NCBI GenBank assembly: GCA_964493245.1
Contig: CAZBNB010000020.1
Span: 1 to 55,250 of the forward strand
DNA length: 55,250 nt
Source of the DNA: CAZBNB01 sp964493245
GTDB taxonomy: Bacteria > Pseudomonadota > Gammaproteobacteria > Legionellales > Legionellaceae
Reading direction: 5' to 3'
Shown here one piece after another: positions 52,408 through 55,250 of the stretch. The notes below the pieces were generated by a model, which worked only from the letters and a program-made list of their open reading frames with translations, did no database searches and was not told where the DNA came from. The translations under genes and the position numbers were made by a program. Every line of letters starts with the position of its first letter. The stretch's first letter is position 1.

Positions 52408-53292
52408 CTAAAGAGTAACGCTCATGATTTTTTTTATTTGAGACTCTATTTCTTGAAACAGTATTTTTTTGGATGTTGACACTTTATAAACAAGTCCAAT
52501 TGAGCGTACAGGTTTTGGCATACTAAATGGGATATAAGAAAGCAAACGGCATCGTTCGGTTGACAGTTTTGGCATCAATGTAACCCCTGCTCCTGTCAAA
52601 ACCATATGTCGCAATACCTCTAAGCTTGTTGCCCTAAAAGTATGATTGTTTGATTGATTTGTCTGAGCACAAAAATTCATCACTTGAGATTTCATACAAT
52701 GCCCGTCATCCAGCAATATCAATTTTTCATGATCTATTGCCTCTTTTCTCACAGATTTATGTGTTGATAATGGATGATTATGTGGCACTGTAAGCAAAAA
52801 TTCTTCTTCAAATAAATAGGATGCAGTCAAGATTTTTTCAGATACTGGAAATGAAAGAATGGCTGCATGCAATAAGCCATTTTTAAGTTGCTCAATCAAT
52901 ACATCTGTTTTTTCCTCAACAAGATAAAACGATATGTTAGGCAGTGATTTTGATAAAATTGGCAAAATATGAGGCAATAACCAAGGTCCCAATGTTGGGA
53001 AAATCCCCAATCTAATTTCACCACCGAATGGATCAATTGCCGCTTTTGCGATCTCACGCAGTTCGTCTGTTTGCTGTAATATTTGACGCGCCAACGCTAC
53101 AATGGTCGCGCCAGTATCTGTTAATGATACGGACTTGTTGGCACGCTCCAATAATTGAACCCCAAGATACCTTTCAAGTTTTTTGATTTGCATACTAAGG
53201 GCCGGCTGGCTCACAAAGCATGCATCGGCAGCTTTTCCAAAGTGACCCAGATCAGCCAAGGCAACTAAATATTCAAGATCCCGTGTATTCAT
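52408..53292 (-). CDS. oxyR: Peroxide-sensing LysR-type regulator OxyR
   Basis: A 294-residue LysR-type activator of peroxide defence genes. The N-terminal helix-turn-helix is standard (LADLGHFGKAADACFVSQPALSMQIKKLE). The redox pair falls at Cys199 and Cys208 in LLDDGHCMKSQVMNFC, the same residue numbers and spacing as in E. coli OxyR, so disulfide sensing should work. It is divergent from the orphan at 53408 across an AT-rich gap of 115 bp; LysR proteins often control such neighbours and themselves. No catalase or peroxiredoxin gene is in the window. Confidence 0.93.
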   Translation of the reverse strand: MNTRDLEYLVALADLGHFGKAADACFVSQPALSMQIKKLERYLGVQLLERANKSVSLTDTGATIVALARQILQQTDELREIAKAAIDPFGGEIRLGIFPTLGPWLLPHILPILSKSLPNISFYLVEEKTDVLIEQLKNGLLHAAILSFPVSEKILTASYLFEEEFLLTVPHNHPLSTHKSVRKEAIDHEKLILLDDGHCMKSQVMNFCAQTNQSNNHTFRATSLEVLRHMVLTGAGVTLMPKLSTERCRLLSYIPFSMPKPVRSIGLVYKVSTSKKILFQEIESQIKKIMSVTL

Positions 53293-53407
53293 AGACCCAA
53301 AAATTATAAGAAAAACTTATCAAAATAATAACATATATATATTAAACATATCAATAATGATGTGTTATTCTCATTTTTGTTTATTATATAAGCATAATAA
53401 GGTGGAA

Positions 53408-54967
53408 ATGATGACTTACAATATCGACACAGAAACTCAAAAAATATCAAACCTGAAAAAATATCAGGATCTTTTAAAGTATTATAATCAGGTTGTGGCA
53501 TCACCCTTTCTGAATGATGCAGAGAAAGCACTATTAATAAATATAATTAACGATAAACACCCACTTTTTATATTCAAGAATTATGGTCGCATATGGAGAG
53601 AATTGCTCCACGAGGAATTAGCTAATTTCAAAAAAGTCAAAAACAATCAAAATCAACTTTTGGTTTCTACAAATAAAATTAAATCGTTAATTGCGAAATA
53701 TGCTGAATTATCTGATAAAAATAAAGTGTCTATTTTTGAACACGCCAATCGTTATCATAACTATCTTATTGAAGATATATTAGAAATATCTTATCACCCG
53801 GAACTTTTTGATGATTATTTGAAGAGTATAAAAGGGTTCAATATAGAACAGAGGAAAATGCTGTATGTAAAATTATTTAACGTCATTTCTCTATACAAAC
53901 AAAGTAATAATATGAATGGAGCTGTTAGCCAAGCTATTATTCTGTTCAACAAACTAAAGTTAAAGTCGATACCAAGAAAGGAAATGTTTCGTGGTGGCGC
54001 TTTATTTTCTAGATTTTCTTTGGGTTTACTGAAAACAAATCAAATCGATCTGGATTTATGTATAAAAGATATTCTGGGGTATGACTCAGAAGAGCAACGT
54101 TATAAATATGGTAACGAAACGATTATATTTGTATCGGAAATTTTAACGGATCTCCTTGAGATTTCAAATAATGCGCTTCATATGGATAATTTTTGGGGTG
54201 TATCACCATACGGTAGACGTGTTAATAGTTTCAATTATTCTAACTTATTTACGGATCTTGTTTGTCTGAAAACGCCTATTTATCTGACTGTCTTTGAGCA
54301 TTTCAATAAACTTGGTTCTGATGAAAAAACAACCATTTTATGTTGTGAAGCGGATGTTGATGAAAAAACAACCATTTTATGTTGTGAAGCGGATGTTCTT
54401 GAAGACGTGACGGAAGAGGATGATTTTATTCAGCATTATAGAAAAGTTGGGAAATGTACGGCACTAAAAAAAATAATTGAAAATAATAGTGCGGCAATAC
54501 CTATGTTAATTAAGAGTATTGAAACGTTATCAATTAAAAATCAAGCTAAAATTTGGCAGAAAGAAGAGTTTTTTATCTCAAATTATCCTGACGAAGTGAA
54601 AGTTGGGTTTTATTTATTTAAATTAAAAGAAAAAATGACTGCATTTGAGAGAAAACAGGATAAACCTGTTTATAAAAAAGCATACGCGGAAGCGAGTAGC
54701 TTGTATGTGGCTCTGATTAAAGATCGTGATGACAATCAATGCAGATACTGGATAAATTTGATTGAAACAGCAAAAAAAGACACTTCACTTACTCACCATC
54801 GGGGTATGAAAGACATTTTTATTGGACTGCTATTATTTCCTTACTCACTTTACAAGTTGTATAAGGGGACTTTTTTCAAGGCACCGTTTACACGCACTGA
54901 TACGGCTATTATTCTAGATGAATTAAGTAACACGGCTTCGAATAGAGTTTATTTGCCAAACTTTTGA
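53408..54967 (+). CDS. Orphan protein with internal 13-residue duplication
   Basis: A 519-residue soluble, mostly helical protein that I cannot assign. The start at 53408 (or the next ATG, 53411) has AAGGTGG just upstream; a longer frame from 53357 is less likely. An exact 13-residue duplication DEKTTILCCEADV lies at about 304-329, encoded by two identical 39-bp units (54319-54396). A hydrophobic patch near residue 480 (IFIGLLLFPYSLYKLYKG) could be a membrane-binding helix close to the C-terminus. Its AT-rich composition differs from neighbouring housekeeping genes. It is divergent from oxyR. An effector role is possible but unsupported. Confidence 0.65.
   Translation: MMTYNIDTETQKISNLKKYQDLLKYYNQVVASPFLNDAEKALLINIINDKHPLFIFKNYGRIWRELLHEELANFKKVKNNQNQLLVSTNKIKSLIAKYAELSDKNKVSIFEHANRYHNYLIEDILEISYHPELFDDYLKSIKGFNIEQRKMLYVKLFNVISLYKQSNNMNGAVSQAIILFNKLKLKSIPRKEMFRGGALFSRFSLGLLKTNQIDLDLCIKDILGYDSEEQRYKYGNETIIFVSEILTDLLEISNNALHMDNFWGVSPYGRRVNSFNYSNLFTDLVCLKTPIYLTVFEHFNKLGSDEKTTILCCEADVDEKTTILCCEADVLEDVTEEDDFIQHYRKVGKCTALKKIIENNSAAIPMLIKSIETLSIKNQAKIWQKEEFFISNYPDEVKVGFYLFKLKEKMTAFERKQDKPVYKKAYAEASSLYVALIKDRDDNQCRYWINLIETAKKDTSLTHHRGMKDIFIGLLLFPYSLYKLYKGTFFKAPFTRTDTAIILDELSNTASNRVYLPNF
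54319..54396 (+). repeat. In-frame 39-bp perfect tandem duplication
   Basis: Two identical 39-bp units (starting gatgaaaaaacaaccatttt) side by side, encoding DEKTTILCCEADV twice. Absence of any difference means it arose recently or is an assembly duplication. Confidence 0.9.
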
Positions 54968-55054
54968 GAGCTCATTTTTTAGAAGGCTCATCAGGCTTCA
55001 TTAAATCTGTGGATATTTTCTCATGGAGAGCGCCTTGCTAAGCATACAGTGACA

Positions 55055-55210
55055 TTAGGGTCTGTTGACATTTGGTGACACGAAGATAATTTGCGCAAAT
55101 TTCAGCTTGAGCTCGTTAAATAGGCTGGGATATTCGCCTCACTCAAGTTAAATTTTGTGCGAAATTATCTTGATTTTTGACTCGCATCTCCAAATGTCAA
55201 CAGACCCTAA
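55055..55210. repeat. Complete 156-bp palindromic element with 21-bp perfect terminal repeats
   Basis: tagggtctgttgacatttgg begins at 55056 and its exact inverse ends at 55209; the perfect terminal pair is 21 bp (55055-55075 and 55190-55210). A second inner pair (aagataatttgcgcaaattt near 55083 against the inverse near 55150) gives a near-continuous stem. No coding capacity. Related pieces occur at 75-93, 28139-28153, 39690-39701, 41658-41697 and 52342-52376. It looks like a miniature inverted-repeat element, mobilised in trans if mobile. The rest of 54968-55250 holds nothing else I can support. Confidence 0.85.
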
Positions 55211-55250
55211 TGTGGTTAATAATATAAATCAATCATTGAAAGCTTGACCA

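Overview
The window looks like the chromosome of a low-GC gammaproteobacterium of the Legionella/Coxiella/Aquicella/Berkiella type (Legionellales). This rests on gene content rather than on a marker gene: no rRNA, tRNA or Dot/Icm component is present. Supporting signs are Gram-negative lipid A genes (lpxB, lpxH, a GnnA-like oxidoreductase, a YejM/PbgA-like protein), an alpha/beta-type pyruvate dehydrogenase, many small palindromic intergenic repeats, and large orphan proteins with eukaryote-like or effector-like features scattered between housekeeping genes.

Layout. 1-1200: palindromic repeats around a DUF2490 exported protein. 1245-9769: mostly minus-strand housekeeping genes (sohB, mfd, rhomboid, serS, corC, ybeY) with one small orphan ending in a CaaX-like tail. 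10035-12752: an orphan, then lpxB and a GnnA-like dehydrogenase overlapping by 4 bp. 12823-18565: an exported S1/P1 nuclease, then a minus-strand run of pyruvate dehydrogenase E1 alpha, E1 beta and E2, and fadD. 18621-21936: minC-lpxH overlap, then two orphans. 22188-28136: purine nucleoside phosphorylase, divergent from a tight run pdxJ-korA-korB-GH5 endoglucanase. 28258-29934: a true pyruvate decarboxylase, uncommon in bacteria. 30012-36826: a GNAT-like orphan with a CaaX-like end, a two-membrane-segment orphan, rhlE, tam, and a 710-residue protein with a kinase-like active site coupled to a small coiled-coil partner. 36871-44053: two MFS transporters, gloB, a bestrophin, an orphan tyrosine recombinase and a MazG-HIT fusion. 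44097-47605: one very large SF1-helicase-like gene split by an assembly gap inside an 11-residue tandem repeat. 47897-55250: a small exported protein, a Bax-inhibitor-1 protein, tldD, the YejM-like gene, oxyR, another orphan and a complete 156-bp palindromic element.

How the genes fit together. Pyruvate can go to acetyl-CoA through the dehydrogenase complex or to acetaldehyde through the decarboxylase, while KorAB links 2-oxoacids to ferredoxin. FadD activates fatty acids. LpxB, LpxH, the GnnA-like enzyme and the YejM-like protein all act on lipid A synthesis or its control. A secreted endoglucanase and nuclease suggest scavenging outside the cell or in a host vacuole. The orphans (kinase-like, helicase-like, CaaX-tailed, membrane hairpin) are the best candidates for undescribed host-interaction functions; this is inference from sequence features only.

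The assembly contains 100 N at 44781-44880. The repeat phase shows this is a placeholder, so protein models crossing it are artefacts.
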